Assembly: GCA_012960035.1 (NCBI GenBank)
Contig: DUBZ01000071.1
Coordinates: 1-64,000 of the forward strand
Direction of reading: 5' to 3'
Length of the DNA stretch: 64,000 nt
Origin: Myxococcales bacterium
GTDB lineage: Bacteria > Myxococcota_A > UBA9160 > UBA4427
How positions within the stretch are numbered: the first letter of the stretch is position 1; the number at the start of each line of letters is the position of its first letter. Below are positions 46,122-55,835 of this stretch, one piece after another. A model generated the notes under the pieces. That model was not told the DNA's origin, ran no database searches, and was given only the letters and a program-made list of their open reading frames with translations. Both the position numbers and the translations under genes were made by a program.

Positions 46122-47009
46122 ATGGAAGTTGTACAACTCGCGGGTTCATTGGGCGCCGAAATCACAGGCATCAAACTCGGCGATGTAAACGAAACGTCCG
46201 CGGACGAAATCAAGGCGCTCCTCACCGAACATCTGGTCCTCTTCTTCCCCGAACAATTCCTCGACCCCAAAACCCACGTCGCCTTTGCGCGGCACTTCGG
46301 AAAACTCGAGGGACACCCCAACTTGACGAACCCCTTTATCGACGCCCCCGAGATTTTCGAACTGGCTGCGACGCGCGGCGGGATCGCAGACGAATGGCAT
46401 AGCGACCTGACCTTCCAAGCCGAGCCTTCAATCTTCGCCATCCTCAACATGGTTCGCTGCCCGCAAGTCGGCGGCGACACGATCTGGGCCAACATGTACA
46501 AGGCGTTCGATGAACTAAGCGAGCCCTTGCAAGACCTGTGTCTCGGCTTGACCGCCCTGCACGACGCGGACCCGCATGGCAAGTCTGAAACCATGACCAC
46601 CCATCCGGTTGTCCGAGTTCACCCGGAGACCGGCCGCAAGTCGCTCTTTGTCAACGAGCACTTTACCCGACGCATCGTGGAACTCAGCCACGACGAAAGC
46701 AACATGTTGCTGGGCTATCTCACGAAATGGGTCTCGAACCCGCGCTTTACGGTTCGGTACAACTGGACCGAAGGCACGATCGCGATGTGGGACAACCGGT
46801 GTACACAGCACTACGTCATCAACGACTTCGAAGAAGAACGTATTATTCAGCGCGCCACCGTGATGGGCGATCAGCCCCAGGCCGCGGAACCGCCCCGCTG
46901 GAGGCCATACCTGCGCAGTGTGAAACATGGCGCCTCAAGTCGTCTTGACCGGCAGCTCAACACCTTCTTGGGCCTCAACCCGCAGATGCTCGAGACCAAC
47001 CGCAAGTAG
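46122..47009 (+). CDS. TauD/TfdA-family 2-oxoglutarate/Fe(II) dioxygenase
   Basis: A 295-residue TauD-type enzyme. The iron ligands are H93-x-D95 (EWHSDLTF) and H230 (NRCTQHYVIND); ETGRKSLFVNEHFTR and RATVMGD are further family blocks. AGAGGAG precedes the ATG at 46122. It is clearly distinct from the copy at 2696 in the N-terminus and C-terminus. It is followed after 131 bases by an amidohydrolase on the same strand. Confidence 0.94.
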   Translation: MEVVQLAGSLGAEITGIKLGDVNETSADEIKALLTEHLVLFFPEQFLDPKTHVAFARHFGKLEGHPNLTNPFIDAPEIFELAATRGGIADEWHSDLTFQAEPSIFAILNMVRCPQVGGDTIWANMYKAFDELSEPLQDLCLGLTALHDADPHGKSETMTTHPVVRVHPETGRKSLFVNEHFTRRIVELSHDESNMLLGYLTKWVSNPRFTVRYNWTEGTIAMWDNRCTQHYVINDFEEERIIQRATVMGDQPQAAEPPRWRPYLRSVKHGASSRLDRQLNTFLGLNPQMLETNRK

Positions 47010-47140
47010 CTGCAGCCGCGCGCAACATCAAAGTTACACCCACGATGTCAAGACAGACCCGGTCGGCACCCCCGTGCCCGCCGACCTTGGGTATGATCTT
47101 GGCCGCGCCGCCACATTTTTCCAGCAAGGAATCACCCCGC

Positions 47141-48436
47141 ATGACGAATGTCTTGAACGAGATGGACCGCTACCTGCTCATCACCTCGGACTCCCACGCG
47201 GGACCTGAGCATCGCACGTACGGCAACTACCTCGAGCAAAAGTGGCAAGGCGACTTTAACGATTGGGCTAAGGAAGTCGACGAATGGATCGTGCAGATGC
47301 GAACCGTGATGGGTCCGCGAAGCATCGCAGTCAACGGCGACCCAGAAGTCGACGGCGGACGCAACTGGGACAGCGCGCGTAGACTCGCGGAGACCGAAGC
47401 CGATGGCGTCGTCGCCGAAGTGATTTTCTCCAACACCTCTCCGCCGTTTTCCCCGCGCCTGTTCACCGAATTTGGCGAGCCGGAGATCGGCCGTGACTTC
47501 GATCGACGATGGGCCGGCATTCAGGCACACAACCGTTGGCTTGCCGACTTCTGTTCCGAAGCCCCTGGACGTCGAGCCGGGATCGTTCAGATCTACCTGC
47601 CCAACGTCGAAGATTCGGTCAAAGAGATTCGCTGGGCGAAAGAAAACGGTCTTACTGGCGGCGTACTTCTACCCGGTGCCCCTCCCGGCTCGGGCGTTCC
47701 ACCGCTCTATGCACCCGAATACGAACCGATCTGGAACGCGTGCGACGAACTCGACATGCCGCTCAATCATCACGCCGGCGCTGCGGTTCCCCACTTCGGC
47801 CAGTACATGCCTGAATCCCTCACGATGTACATGTTAGAAGTTAAATGGTGGGCGCATCGCGCACTCTGGCATCTCATGTTTAGCGGCGTGTTCGAACGAC
47901 ATCCGTCTTTGCAGTTCGTCTTAACCGAAGTCGGCGCGGGTTGGGCACCGGAAGTTCTTCGCGAGCTCAACCACTTCTACAACCAGATGAAGAACGAAAC
48001 CGAAACTTCGGAACACATCTTCGGCGGCCCCGCCGTTTCGAAGTTGTCGCTGACGCCGACCGAATACTTCGAACGCCAAGTTCATCTCGGTGCGAGCTTC
48101 CTCGCTCCACTCGATTGCGAAAATCGACACGAAATTGGAGTCCACAAGCTAATGTGGGGCAGCGACTACCCCCACACTGAAGGCTCCTATCCCTTTAGCC
48201 GCGAACATCTTCGCCTGACGTTGGCCGGCGTTCCTGAAGAGGAAGTGCACATGATGCTCGCAACCAATGCCGCAAAGGTTTACGGCTTCGACATCGACGC
48301 GCTCGCGAAGATCGCGGCCAAAGTGGGCCCAACAAAAGAGGAGATCTCAACGCCTCTCGACTTGAGCACGCTCCCCAACAAAGCCCGCAAATGCCCAGCC
48401 TTCGGCGCTGGAAATCAACGGGGCGCGGCGCTCTAA
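47141..48436 (+). CDS. Amidohydrolase 2 family protein (ACMSD-like metal-dependent hydrolase)
   Basis: A 431-residue TIM-barrel amidohydrolase of the ACMSD/resorcylate decarboxylase group. Metal-binding parts are SDSHAG at 16-21, NHHAG (His) in the middle, and MWGSDYPHTEG with the metal Asp near residue 341. Members hydrolyse, hydrate or decarboxylate aromatic acids. The ATG at 47141 has AAGGA about ten bases upstream; an ATG seven codons later is possible. Probably in an operon with the TauD enzyme. Confidence 0.92.
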   Translation: MTNVLNEMDRYLLITSDSHAGPEHRTYGNYLEQKWQGDFNDWAKEVDEWIVQMRTVMGPRSIAVNGDPEVDGGRNWDSARRLAETEADGVVAEVIFSNTSPPFSPRLFTEFGEPEIGRDFDRRWAGIQAHNRWLADFCSEAPGRRAGIVQIYLPNVEDSVKEIRWAKENGLTGGVLLPGAPPGSGVPPLYAPEYEPIWNACDELDMPLNHHAGAAVPHFGQYMPESLTMYMLEVKWWAHRALWHLMFSGVFERHPSLQFVLTEVGAGWAPEVLRELNHFYNQMKNETETSEHIFGGPAVSKLSLTPTEYFERQVHLGASFLAPLDCENRHEIGVHKLMWGSDYPHTEGSYPFSREHLRLTLAGVPEEEVHMMLATNAAKVYGFDIDALAKIAAKVGPTKEEISTPLDLSTLPNKARKCPAFGAGNQRGAAL

Positions 48437-48449
48437 CGCCGCCGGCCGT

Positions 48450-49907
48450 TCAAACTTCTGGATATTTTTCTGGGGCACGGAAGCCACCGATTTCTTTCGC
48501 CATGAGCTTGGCGAACTCGATGCACGTGTAGTCTCGATATTCCCCGCTCACCGCCTGTAATCCAATCGGGAGTCCTTTGCTTGACGGCCCCGTTGGGAAC
48601 ACTGTGCTCGGTAGATACGAAGCAGTCACCACGCCTGCCCAAAACAACTGATCGAGATAGTTCTGATCGGTTCCGTTCACAGGAAGTGTCCGCTCCGCAA
48701 ACGGGCGATGGTCGTGGGGGAATGCAGGGGTCGACGTCTGTGGACAGATCAAGATATCCCAGTCGTTGAAAAAATCTTGCCAGATGTAACGCAGGCGTTC
48801 GCGTTCGTTGTTTGCGGCGAGCCACTCACGATGACTCAAGACGATCGCGCGGTGAGATACGGCCTCATCCGACATGTCCGTCGCGTCGCTGCCGTTTGCG
48901 ATCATTTGCGACTTGGCGCGCTGCTCGGGGGTGAAGCTCGCGCCGAGGATCGAGTGCAAGGTCGTGAGGTAGGTCGCGTGTTCGCGCGCAACGTCGAAGT
49001 CGGGGCGCGCGCGATCGGAAACGGTTGCGCCCAACTTACGCAGCGTATCGCCGAGTTCCAGGGCACGGGCTTCGACCTCGGCGTCGACCGGGCACTTCGC
49101 ATCGGTGGGCCAGATCGCCACTCGAAACTCTGAGAGCGAATTGCGCGAAGACTTCGGCAAGTTGAGTTGCCATCCCGGTTTATCGAGGGGTTCGGCTCCG
49201 GACATCACGCCCATGGCCAATTCGAGGTCTTCAGCACTGCGAGCAAGTGGCCCACACACGGCAATGTCAGTCGGCGCGATCATCCCGGGCAGACCATGAC
49301 CTTGCGGAGGAACAACACCCCAAGTCGGTTTGTGACCGTAAACACCGCAGAAGTGGGCGGGATTTCGAATCGACCCCCCGATGTCTGAACCGGACTCGAG
49401 TCCGGTCAAGCCCGCCGCCAACGCAGCCGAGGCCCCACCCGATGAACCTCCCGGAGTTCGTTCAAGGTCCCAAGGGTTCCCTGTGGTTCCGTAGATCGGG
49501 TTATAACTTTGGAAGTCTCCGAGCGCGACCGGAACATTTGTTTTCCCGATGAATACCGCGCCCTCTTCTTTGTACTTGGCCACTGCGTGAGAGTCGCGAG
49601 TCGCAATGTTGTCCTTGAAGAGTTCGAAGCCCCAGGTCGTGGGAAGCCCCTCGATGTCGTATGACTCCTTGATCGTCATGGGGAGGCCATGCAAACGACC
49701 CTGCGCGTTGCCCGCCGACCTGGCCTCGTCGCTCTTCCGCGCCGCAACACGCGCGCGATCGAAGTCGCGTACGACAACCGCGTTGATCTCTCCATCGTAC
49801 TTTTCGATTCGTGCGATGAAGTAGTCAACGAGTTCGAGTGAACTGACTTTGCCGTCACGCAGTTGCTGGGTGAGTTCGGAAGCGGACTGGAACGCGAACT
49901 GAGCCAT
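48450..49907 (-). CDS. Amidase (amidase signature family)
   Basis: A 485-residue amidase. The Ser-cisSer-Lys triad is visible: K80 in TIKESYD, the cis-Ser in PGGSSGGAS (155/156), and nucleophile S179 in GSDIGGSIRNP. AAGGAG precedes the ATG at 49907. Gat-type transamidosome genes are not nearby, so a catabolic amide hydrolase is more likely than a GatA subunit. It ends 14 bases past the convergent amidohydrolase. Confidence 0.95.
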   Translation of the reverse strand: MAQFAFQSASELTQQLRDGKVSSLELVDYFIARIEKYDGEINAVVVRDFDRARVAARKSDEARSAGNAQGRLHGLPMTIKESYDIEGLPTTWGFELFKDNIATRDSHAVAKYKEEGAVFIGKTNVPVALGDFQSYNPIYGTTGNPWDLERTPGGSSGGASAALAAGLTGLESGSDIGGSIRNPAHFCGVYGHKPTWGVVPPQGHGLPGMIAPTDIAVCGPLARSAEDLELAMGVMSGAEPLDKPGWQLNLPKSSRNSLSEFRVAIWPTDAKCPVDAEVEARALELGDTLRKLGATVSDRARPDFDVAREHATYLTTLHSILGASFTPEQRAKSQMIANGSDATDMSDEAVSHRAIVLSHREWLAANNERERLRYIWQDFFNDWDILICPQTSTPAFPHDHRPFAERTLPVNGTDQNYLDQLFWAGVVTASYLPSTVFPTGPSSKGLPIGLQAVSGEYRDYTCIEFAKLMAKEIGGFRAPEKYPEV

Positions 49908-50132
49908 GGGGTGACTCCTTCTTATCAATTGAATGAGGGGAGACGACTTTAAAAACGCGAAGCAAAATCATAGCGATACGGTTGGACTTCGCTCGGCCCG
50001 AAGATCGTGCGACCGAGACTCATCTCACGCCCACACGCGAGCGCTGAATCACGCCCCACCCTAGTTCGCCGTGTTAAGCTCGTCTGGCCCACGCCACACT
50101 TCCACAATCACCCCGGGCGCAAAGGACCCCCT

Positions 50133-50831
50133 ATGTCGGACGCCGTTACGTTTGAATCTTCTGAAGACGTCGCCACCATTCGACTCGACGACGGCAAAGC
50201 CAATGCGCTTTCGCCCGCTGTCATTGCGTCCATCAACGGAGCGCTCGACCAAGCCGAAAAGGCTGAACTCGCAGTCCTCATCACCGGCAGGCCCAACCGT
50301 TTTAGCGCTGGCTTCGACCTGGGCGTGATGCGCGAAGGGGGGCCCGCTGCCGCCAAGGACATGGTCGTGAGTGGTGCAAAGCTCGCCGTTCGCATCGCCC
50401 GGTTTCCCGCACCGGTCGTGATCGCGTCGAACGGACATGCGCTCGCGATGGGCGCTGTTTTGCTAATGGCCGCGGACACTCGCGTTGGCTGTGAAGGTGA
50501 TTTCAAGATCGGGTTCAACGAAGTCGCCATTGGGATGACGACCCCGATTTTTCTCGCAGAAATGGCGCGCGCTCGTATGCCGGTCACCGAATACCTTTGC
50601 AGCATCGTGCAATCGGAAATCTACTCGCCCGATCGCGCAGTGACCGCGGGCTTCTACGACAAACTCGCTAACGCAGACGACCTATTGTCGGTCGGACTCG
50701 CCGAAGCGGAACGACTCGCGAAGTTGCCGCGCGGTGCCTACGTCCGAACCCGCGAGATCGCTCGCGGCGCCGCGCTGAATTTTATCGAAGAAACGATGGA
50801 AGGCGACATCGCAGCAGGCTTCCCCACGTAG
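50133..50831 (+). CDS. Enoyl-CoA hydratase/isomerase family protein (crotonase)
   Basis: A 232-residue, short crotonase-fold protein. Oxyanion-hole segments RFSAGFDLGVM and GHALAMGAVLLMAADTRV are present, with FKIGFNEVAIGM covering the catalytic acid region. The first loop is shortened compared with typical 255-residue hydratases. AAAGGA precedes the ATG at 50133. Alone between the amidase and the ABC transporter pair. Substrate unknown. Confidence 0.92.
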   Translation: MSDAVTFESSEDVATIRLDDGKANALSPAVIASINGALDQAEKAELAVLITGRPNRFSAGFDLGVMREGGPAAAKDMVVSGAKLAVRIARFPAPVVIASNGHALAMGAVLLMAADTRVGCEGDFKIGFNEVAIGMTTPIFLAEMARARMPVTEYLCSIVQSEIYSPDRAVTAGFYDKLANADDLLSVGLAEAERLAKLPRGAYVRTREIARGAALNFIEETMEGDIAAGFPT

Positions 50832-50849
50832 CCTGCGGGGAACGTCGGC

Positions 50850-53393
50850 TCAGCTTTCGCGCAGACTCGCAAGCGGGCTCATTGAACGCAGGCGCCCTGC
50901 TCCCAGACCTCCGAGTACGGCGCTGATCGCGATCGTCGCAAGTGCCAGCAGCGCGAAGTCACGCCACGGCGGGCTAAAGGGAAGCTCAAACACAAAGCGA
51001 ACGAGCGCCCAACTTGACGCGACGGCGATCAACGACCCCACCGCGGCTGCGAGCGCGCCCAACAGGAAGACTTCGGTTGCGAGGATCTGGCGCAACGTCT
51101 TGCTAGACGCACCAAGGGTGCGCAGCAGCAACACTTCGCCTGCACGTTCTTCCCGTGCGCTCACCGTTGCAGCAACCAAGATCATCAGCCCGGTTGCCAG
51201 GGTAAACATCGCGAGCAGCCGAATCGCGACGGACATGCGTTGCATCATCGTGTCAACAGCAGCGAGGATCGCGGTCGCGTCCAGCACGCTGACATTCGAA
51301 AACTTGCGCACCAGATCGCGTTGGAGTTCCGCCCGGGCAGCAGGTTCCGCAATGCGCGCAAGCAAGACACTCGTTCGCGGTGCTGCCTCGATCATACCTG
51401 GCGGGAAGACAACAAAGAAGTTGGTCGCCAGCTTATCCCAATTCACTTCACGCACGTTCGCTACGACGCTTTGTATCGGTACACCCTGAATGTCCCATTC
51501 GATCGCATCTCCAACACCGATCCCGAGTGATTGGTGGATGCTTGTATCGATCGAAACGGGAATGGGAGACGCAGTGGCAGCGACGTCGCCCCACCATTCG
51601 CCTTCGACCACGGTTTCGGTATCGCGTAGTGTCGCGCTGTAGGTGAGGCGATATTCGCGCTGCAACGCCCATCGAAGCTCTCGGTTGTCAGGTTGGCCAT
51701 CAAGCCAAATCGAAATTGGCTTCCCTGCAACTGAGCCAATTCGTGCCGAAATCAGCGGCGCGCGATCGGTCACCCATGCATTGCGTTCAAGGAGCAGGGC
51801 TTCGACCGCTTCGAGTTGATCGGGCTGGACGTCGAAGAGCACGAGGTTGGGTCTGTCGGAATCGGTGTCGACCGCGATCTGCTGCATCACGTTGACCTGC
51901 ACCCCGTGAAGGGTCAGAACCAAGAACAGGCCAAAGCCGACGGTCAGCACACTTGCCAAAGTGTGGTTCCGAGGGCGAAAGAGATTCGCGATGCCCTGTC
52001 GTAACCAATACGGCGAGCGCTTGAAGGCCCGGCCCCGCAATGATCTCATCGTGAGTTGCGCCGCCAGGCCTAGGGCTGCCAACGCCACGGCGAGTCCGGC
52101 GGCAAAGCCGAGCCCAACTTGCACTCTGGGCGCTTGCCAAATCGACACCCCGATCCCACTCATGACCAGGGCGACAAGCAGTGCGGTGCGCCCGCCGAGC
52201 GGAATGGGCTCTGCCGAAAAATCGGCACGCAATGCTCGCAGCGGAGGCACGCGCACGAGATCAATGAGCGGCCCTGCCGCGAACAGCAACGTGACCCATA
52301 AACCCAACACGACGCCGGTGATGATTGCAGTGGGTTCAACCCCGGATTCAACTTTAACCGGGAGCAATCCGCGCATAAACACAGGAAGCCCCCACTGCAT
52401 CGCGGTCCCGACGAGCGAACCCGCGAGCCCCGCCAGTGCACCAAGCCCAAGGGCAAGCACACCGAAGACCGCAAAGATGTCGTAGCTGCTCGCACCGAGA
52501 GACCGCAACAGCGCAACCGATTCGAGCTTCTCGCGCACAAAGACGCGAATGCCTGCCGCAACACCGACACCGCCCAACGCCAAGGCGGCGAGACCCACGA
52601 GTGCGAGGTAACGCGTCAGCACTGCAAAACTTCGATTGAGTTCGTTCTGGTAACCCTTCACGGTCGTAACTTCGAGACGCGCGTCTTCGAGAGGCGCACG
52701 GTTCTGTGCGAGCCACTGGGTCAGCGTATCGTGCTGGCCGCTCAAGAAAAGTTGATATTCGACCAAGCTGCCGGGACGAATGAGTTCGGTGCCCGCGAGC
52801 CGAGACGATGGAATCAAGACCCGCGGTGCGATCTGCGTTTGCATCCCGATGCTACCGGGCGCTTTCTGGATGGTGCCGGCGATTTCGAATTCGACCTTGC
52901 CGATTGCGAGGGTCTCACCGACCGCAGTGTCGAGTTGAATCAAGAGACTTGGGTCTACCAGCGCCCGCGGTACTGCGTCTTCTTCATGAAGGGACGCAAA
53001 GCGTTCCGCAGGCTCTGATATCACCGCGCCATAAAGTGGGAAGTTGCTGCTCACCGCTTGGATGTCGACGAGCCGGCTGCGGCCCGATGTTCGGGCCATT
53101 GCCATGGACCCGAAGCGCGTGATGCGGGTCGATTTGACCTGGCCGCCCGTTTCAAATTCGAGCAAGCGTTCGACACCCTCGCCTTCGATCGGCGAGCGGC
53201 TTTCGAAACGAATGTCGGCGCCAAGCAACTGCTTCGATTGTAGGTCGACTGCCGCTTCCGTCGCCGCACGCAAACCGTGGAGGCCAACCAACGACGCAAT
53301 GCCAAGCGCCATACAGCTCCCATATAGAAGCATGTGCCTGCGAGACGCACGTGCCTCGCGGCGAATCATCTGCACAACAAAGCGGGTGTTCAA
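50850..53393 (-). CDS. ABC transporter permease (FtsX-like, YbbP-type)
   Basis: An 847-residue inner-membrane permease with an N-terminal helix, a large extracytoplasmic domain and two sets of FtsX-type membrane helices. The arrangement matches E. coli YbbP, the partner of an ATPase divergent from tesA. The start is TTG: TTGA overlaps the stop of the ATPase gene and AAAGG lies upstream. Substrate unknown; a role in lipid or lysophospholipid release is an inference from its tesA partner. Confidence 0.92.
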   Translation of the reverse strand: MNTRFVVQMIRREARASRRHMLLYGSCMALGIASLVGLHGLRAATEAAVDLQSKQLLGADIRFESRSPIEGEGVERLLEFETGGQVKSTRITRFGSMAMARTSGRSRLVDIQAVSSNFPLYGAVISEPAERFASLHEEDAVPRALVDPSLLIQLDTAVGETLAIGKVEFEIAGTIQKAPGSIGMQTQIAPRVLIPSSRLAGTELIRPGSLVEYQLFLSGQHDTLTQWLAQNRAPLEDARLEVTTVKGYQNELNRSFAVLTRYLALVGLAALALGGVGVAAGIRVFVREKLESVALLRSLGASSYDIFAVFGVLALGLGALAGLAGSLVGTAMQWGLPVFMRGLLPVKVESGVEPTAIITGVVLGLWVTLLFAAGPLIDLVRVPPLRALRADFSAEPIPLGGRTALLVALVMSGIGVSIWQAPRVQVGLGFAAGLAVALAALGLAAQLTMRSLRGRAFKRSPYWLRQGIANLFRPRNHTLASVLTVGFGLFLVLTLHGVQVNVMQQIAVDTDSDRPNLVLFDVQPDQLEAVEALLLERNAWVTDRAPLISARIGSVAGKPISIWLDGQPDNRELRWALQREYRLTYSATLRDTETVVEGEWWGDVAATASPIPVSIDTSIHQSLGIGVGDAIEWDIQGVPIQSVVANVREVNWDKLATNFFVVFPPGMIEAAPRTSVLLARIAEPAARAELQRDLVRKFSNVSVLDATAILAAVDTMMQRMSVAIRLLAMFTLATGLMILVAATVSAREERAGEVLLLRTLGASSKTLRQILATEVFLLGALAAAVGSLIAVASSWALVRFVFELPFSPPWRDFALLALATIAISAVLGGLGAGRLRSMSPLASLRES

Positions 53394-54124
53394 GCCTTTG
53401 CCTCTGTCCCGATGGCGGAGCCAGCACCTGCGCGTTGCTCGATGTTTTCGATTCGACCGCTCTTCAGGGTAATGATGCGATTTGTCTGTCGCGCAAGTTC
53501 GGTGTCATGGGTAACGATCACGAGGGTCGTCCCCTGCTCACGGTTCAGATCGAACAAAAGTTCAACGACGCCACGCCCGGTTTCCCCGTCAAGGTTCCCG
53601 GTCGGCTCGTCAGCGAATAGGATGCGCGGCTCGTTTGCGAATGCGCGCGCAATACCAACCCGCTGCTGCTCGCCCCCCGAAAGTTGCGCGGGGTAGTGGT
53701 GCAAACGTTTCGCGAGCCCAACTCGCTCAAGGAGCGAAGTCGCGCGGGCTTGTGCCGCGGCGCGGTCGATCGCGCGATGGGCGGGCAGAAGCTCCAACGG
53801 GACAAGCACGTTTTCGAGAGCGGTCAGGGTTGGGATCAGTTGAAAGCTTTGAAACACAAAGCCAATTGCATCGGCGCGTAGTGCCGCACGCGCATCTTCA
53901 TTGAGGTTCGACAAGTCTGAGCCAGCCAGAGCGACCGAACCTTCCGACGACAAGTCGAGCCCGGCAAGTAGCCCGAGCAAAGTCGTCTTCCCGCTACCGG
54001 AAGGGCCAAGGATGCTGACGATCTCGCCTTTCGCGACCTCGATCGAAACGTCGTCGAGCACGGTCAACGGCCCCTCGCCACCCGCACGCGGGTAGCGCTG
54101 ACTCAGGTTCCGCGCGACGATCAT
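53390..54124 (-). CDS. ABC transporter ATP-binding protein (YbbA-type)
   Basis: A 244-residue ATPase of the MacB/LolD-like group. Walker A GPSGSGKT is at 40-47, the signature LSGGEQQR near 146, Walker B ILFADEPTGNLD just after, and VTHD for the switch His. It overlaps the permease start by four bases. Its ATG (54122-54124) is only five bases from the ATG of the divergent esterase, and no ribosome site is visible, so the true start could be a little different or the mRNA leaderless. Confidence 0.95.
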   Translation of the reverse strand: MIVARNLSQRYPRAGGEGPLTVLDDVSIEVAKGEIVSILGPSGSGKTTLLGLLAGLDLSSEGSVALAGSDLSNLNEDARAALRADAIGFVFQSFQLIPTLTALENVLVPLELLPAHRAIDRAAAQARATSLLERVGLAKRLHHYPAQLSGGEQQRVGIARAFANEPRILFADEPTGNLDGETGRGVVELLFDLNREQGTTLVIVTHDTELARQTNRIITLKSGRIENIEQRAGAGSAIGTEAKA

Positions 54125-54129
54125 GGACG

Positions 54130-54822
54130 ATGAAGATTCCGACAAAACGTTGGCGCCGACAATACTCGCTGGGCCGCGCCATCGCTCGCAACATGACATT
54201 CTTTGCTGCGACGGTCTTCGCGATGATCTTCGTCTTGTTCGCGTCGAATGCGTCGATCGCCGCTGACGATCGGCCGGTGATCCTATTTATCGGCACCAGC
54301 CTGACGGCGGGCTACGGCCTCCCATCCCAAGAAGCCTTCCCCTCTCTGATCCAAAAGGAGATCGACGCAGAAGGCTTGAATTTCCGCGTCGTCAACGCGG
54401 GCGTGAGCGGAGACACTTCCGCCGGCGGCCTACGGCGCATCGACTGGTTATTGCAGTCCCCCGTTTCGGTGTTGGTACTCGAACTCGGAGCCAATGACAT
54501 GCTCCGAGGCCTCGACCCCGACGCCATGCGGCAGAACCTGACAAAGATCATCGAGCGCACCCGGGCCACAAACCCGACCGTGAAGCTCTTGGTGGCTGGC
54601 CTGCGCGCCGCGCCGAATCTGGGCTCAACTTACATTCAGAAGTTCGAATCGACGTATACGGACCTCGCCAACCAGTACGCTGCACAGCTAATTCCTTTTT
54701 TGCTTGAAGACGTCGCCGCGCGGCCGGGTCTCAATCAAGTCGACGGCATCCACCCCACTGCAGAAGGCCACAAGTTGATCGCCAAGCGAGTTTGGGGCGT
54801 GTTGCAGGACATGCTGCGGTAA
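54130..54822 (+). CDS. tesA: TesA-type arylesterase/lysophospholipase (SGNH hydrolase)
   Basis: A 230-residue secreted esterase of the SGNH family. A signal peptide with a basic start (MKIPTKRWRRQYSLGRAIARN) and hydrophobic core ends near residue 45 (SIAA). Block I is GTSLTAGYGL with the nucleophile at S57 (Thr in place of Asp), block III GANDMLRG, and block V DGIHPTAEGH with D205 and H208. The gene is divergent from the ABC pair as in E. coli tesA/ybbA/ybbP. The next in-frame ATG (54193) would lose the basic n-region, which supports 54130. Confidence 0.93.
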   Translation: MKIPTKRWRRQYSLGRAIARNMTFFAATVFAMIFVLFASNASIAADDRPVILFIGTSLTAGYGLPSQEAFPSLIQKEIDAEGLNFRVVNAGVSGDTSAGGLRRIDWLLQSPVSVLVLELGANDMLRGLDPDAMRQNLTKIIERTRATNPTVKLLVAGLRAAPNLGSTYIQKFESTYTDLANQYAAQLIPFLLEDVAARPGLNQVDGIHPTAEGHKLIAKRVWGVLQDMLR

Positions 54823-55079
54823 ACCGTGGGGCCCCCGCAACTGTGAGCCGCGGGTTCTCGAATTGACTGCGGGGACGTATTGCGCGGGTTGACGAATTCG
54901 ACAGCACTCCTTCAACGCAGAGCATGCGGGTAGGATCAGCACGATTTCGAAGCGCACCGATTCAACGAAGATTCGCGAGCGGCGAGACATTGCGTGCAAT
55001 GGTCCGAGTTGGCGCGTGCGAAGCTGCGTCTCGCTGTCTCTCGTCGCGCGGGCGTAAAGTCAAGTGCGCGCGGCGCGCA

Positions 55080-55832
55080 TCAACTCCGCTTACCGAAGCT
55101 TGCGAGACGTGCTTCAAGATCGGGAGTCGTTCCTTTGCTATTGGCCCGTTCCCACGCAAGACCCTCTTCGTACGTCATGCGCGAAGCGGCGTCGATCAAC
55201 GCCTTGCCTTCGCGAAGCGAATGCCATGACTGCTCAACGATGCGCTGCGCCATTTCAAGGGTTGCGGTCTCAAGAGAGGCATCGGACACGCACACATTCG
55301 CGAGCCCGAACTCAACAGCTTCGTCTCCGCTCAAGACACGACCGGTGTACATCAGTTCTTTGGCACGCTTCACACCAATGCGGTGCGGCAGTCTCGCCGT
55401 CATCCCCCACATCGGCACCATGCCCCAGCCCGCGTGGGTGTCGCAAAACTTCGCCGTGTCACTCGCGACGAGCAAGTCTGCGATCAACGCAAGCTCAAGC
55501 GCACCCGTATAACAATGTCCGCGCACACTCGCGATGACGGGCTGCGGCAACCCCTCGAGCAGGTTGATGACATCGGTTCGGTAGTGGAGATGAGGATCCT
55601 TATCGCCCGCTTGCAACGACTTGATGTCATTGCCCGAGGAGAAAGACCGCCCCTCGCCGCGCAAGATCACGCAACCGACTTCATCCGTCTGTTGCACAAG
55701 CATCTTGGCGTGTGCTTCGAGTTCCTCGAAAACCCCAAGAGAGAGTGCGTTAAGGGCGTCTGGCCTGTTGAGACTAATGGTGCAGATGCCGCCCTCGTCT
55801 TTGCGCGTCACCAACACGGCTGAATCAGACAA
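55080..55832 (-). CDS. Enoyl-CoA hydratase/isomerase family protein (crotonase)
   Basis: A 250-residue crotonase. Oxyanion-hole segments SFSSGNDIKSL and GHCYTGALELALIADLLVASD; the catalytic acid region is DTHAGWGMVP. The start is TTG 55832 with GGAG eight bases upstream, three bases after the stop of the preceding gene, so coupling is clear. Third gene of the operon with the kinase-like and unknown proteins, which suggests it acts on a CoA intermediate of the same pathway. Confidence 0.93.
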   Translation of the reverse strand: MSDSAVLVTRKDEGGICTISLNRPDALNALSLGVFEELEAHAKMLVQQTDEVGCVILRGEGRSFSSGNDIKSLQAGDKDPHLHYRTDVINLLEGLPQPVIASVRGHCYTGALELALIADLLVASDTAKFCDTHAGWGMVPMWGMTARLPHRIGVKRAKELMYTGRVLSGDEAVEFGLANVCVSDASLETATLEMAQRIVEQSWHSLREGKALIDAASRMTYEEGLAWERANSKGTTPDLEARLASFGKRS

Positions 55833-55835
55833 GGT

